A stretch of 64,000 nt of DNA from Pseudomonas sp. UBA6562 (GTDB lineage Bacteria; Pseudomonadota; Gammaproteobacteria; Pseudomonadales; Pseudomonadaceae): NCBI RefSeq assembly GCF_002434265.1, contig NZ_DJJS01000002.1:62001-126000 (forward strand), given 5' to 3'. Shown here piece after piece: positions 63,351 through 64,000 of the stretch (position 1 is its first letter; every line of letters begins with the position of its first letter). A program made the translations under genes and the position numbers. A model generated the notes under the pieces. It did not search any database and had not been told where the DNA came from. It saw only the letters and a list, made by a program, of their open reading frames with translations.

Positions 63351-64000
63351 ATGATCGCCAGAGCGCTCGTCGCCGTGATCTGTTCCGGCCTGCTGTCGCA
63401 ACCCTGCCTGGCGCGCGAATACCGCTACACCGACGCCCACCTGCATTACGTCGACTTCTTCCAGGAGACTGAAGGCATGCCCGCCTTGCTCAAGGCCATG
63501 GACGAGGCGGGCGTCGATCAGTCGATGATTTCCGGCATTCCGGTGGCCAAGAAATGGCACGAAGACGAACCCAAACGGCCTCGCTACTACGCAGGCGACG
63601 ATGCCAGCGCCTACTGGTACAGCGCCACCGACGTGTACGTCGCCGCAGCCCTGCAGGCCTTGAACCCGGAACAACGTCAGCGCTTCCATCCGTTTCTCAG
63701 CGGCTTCAACCCGGTCGACAAGAACTCGGCCAAGCACATCGAGCGCATGCTCGACCTGTACCCAGGGCTGTGGCAAGGCATCGGCGAAGTCTTCACCCGC
63801 CACGACGACCTCACGGCTCTGACCAGTGGCGACACGCCCAGGGCCAACAACGAAGCCATGAACCTGATCTACACCTTGGCCGGCAAGCGCGACCTGCCGG
63901 TGTTGGTGCACTCCAACATCACCTCCAAGCGCGAGCGCAACGCGCTGTACCTGGAGGAGATCGAGCAGCCGCTGCGCGACCATCCGACCACGCGCTTCAT
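63351..64000 (+). CDS. Exported amidohydrolase-family protein, 3' end beyond the window
   Basis: An open frame of 216 complete codons continues past the right edge. A signal peptide (MIARALVAVICSGLLSQPCLA) is followed by YRYTDAHLHYVDFF, with the HxH metal-binding motif of amidohydrolase 2-type enzymes. Further on are GIGEVFTRHDDL and LPVLVHSNIT, with a third conserved His. ATG 63351 has GAAGGA nine bases upstream; ATG 63333 in the same frame has no ribosome site. A periplasmic metal-dependent hydrolase or decarboxylase is likely; the substrate is unknown. Confidence 0.8.
   Translation, partial: MIARALVAVICSGLLSQPCLAREYRYTDAHLHYVDFFQETEGMPALLKAMDEAGVDQSMISGIPVAKKWHEDEPKRPRYYAGDDASAYWYSATDVYVAAALQALNPEQRQRFHPFLSGFNPVDKNSAKHIERMLDLYPGLWQGIGEVFTRHDDLTALTSGDTPRANNEAMNLIYTLAGKRDLPVLVHSNITSKRERNALYLEEIEQPLRDHPTTRF

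Overview
The window reads as chromosomal DNA of a Pseudomonas, most likely of the P. putida group. The evidence is high GC in most genes, strongly GC-biased third positions, the gltA | sdhCDAB-sucAB-lpdG-sucCD arrangement, an L-hydroxyproline (lhp) cluster with a PAS-AraC regulator, and an fdsGBAD formate dehydrogenase operon followed by a TauE-like gene. I ran no database search; family calls come from motifs, gene order and recognisable sequence.

Layout. 1-3.7 kb: trans-4-hydroxy-L-proline catabolism (DapA-family gene cut by the edge, 2-epimerase, permease, divergent PAS/AraC regulator). 3.7-4.2 kb: an orphan membrane protein. 4.6-9.2 kb: a tightly overlapping four-gene operon with an ATPase-permease fusion of the betaine/proline type, its binding protein, a homocysteine S-methyltransferase and MsrA. 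This looks like uptake of a methylated compound coupled to methionine synthesis and repair. 9.3-15.3 kb: SRAP/YedK protein, EamA exporter divergent from a MocR regulator, FAD monooxygenase divergent from a LysR regulator, and a small acidic protein.

15.5-22.7 kb is the accessory island. It holds a 5'-truncated CdiA/FhaB exoprotein with its C-terminal toxin module, an adjacent candidate immunity gene, and an intact IS5-family element. A displaced copy of about 80 bp of the CdiA repeat region follows, then an orphan Rhs-core toxin gene, a solitary copy of the IS terminal repeat and a decayed IS481-type transposase. It looks like a toxin-exchange hotspot reworked by recombination and transposition.

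22.7-31.4 kb: acetoin/2,3-butanediol catabolism (MalT/AcoK-like regulator divergent from acoA-acoB-acoC-lpd-SDR). 31.5-37.6 kb: a YwqG-like protein and the NAD-dependent Mo formate dehydrogenase fdsGBAD. 37.7-44.1 kb: TauE/SafE permease, dCache chemoreceptor, a second MocR regulator, an exported protein, a YkgJ-like cysteine-cluster protein and a START-domain protein. 44.2-57.2 kb: the TCA block, with a near-consensus promoter on each side of the gltA-sdhC divergence and structured leaders before sucA and sucC. 57.5-64 kb: brnQ, a DUF599-like membrane protein, a small lipoprotein, htpG behind a clear sigma-32 promoter, a dienelactone hydrolase-like protein, and an exported amidohydrolase cut by the window end.

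No tRNA, rRNA or CRISPR array was seen. The most unusual content is the 15.5-22.7 kb toxin/IS island and the methyl-compound uptake operon at 4.6-9.2 kb.
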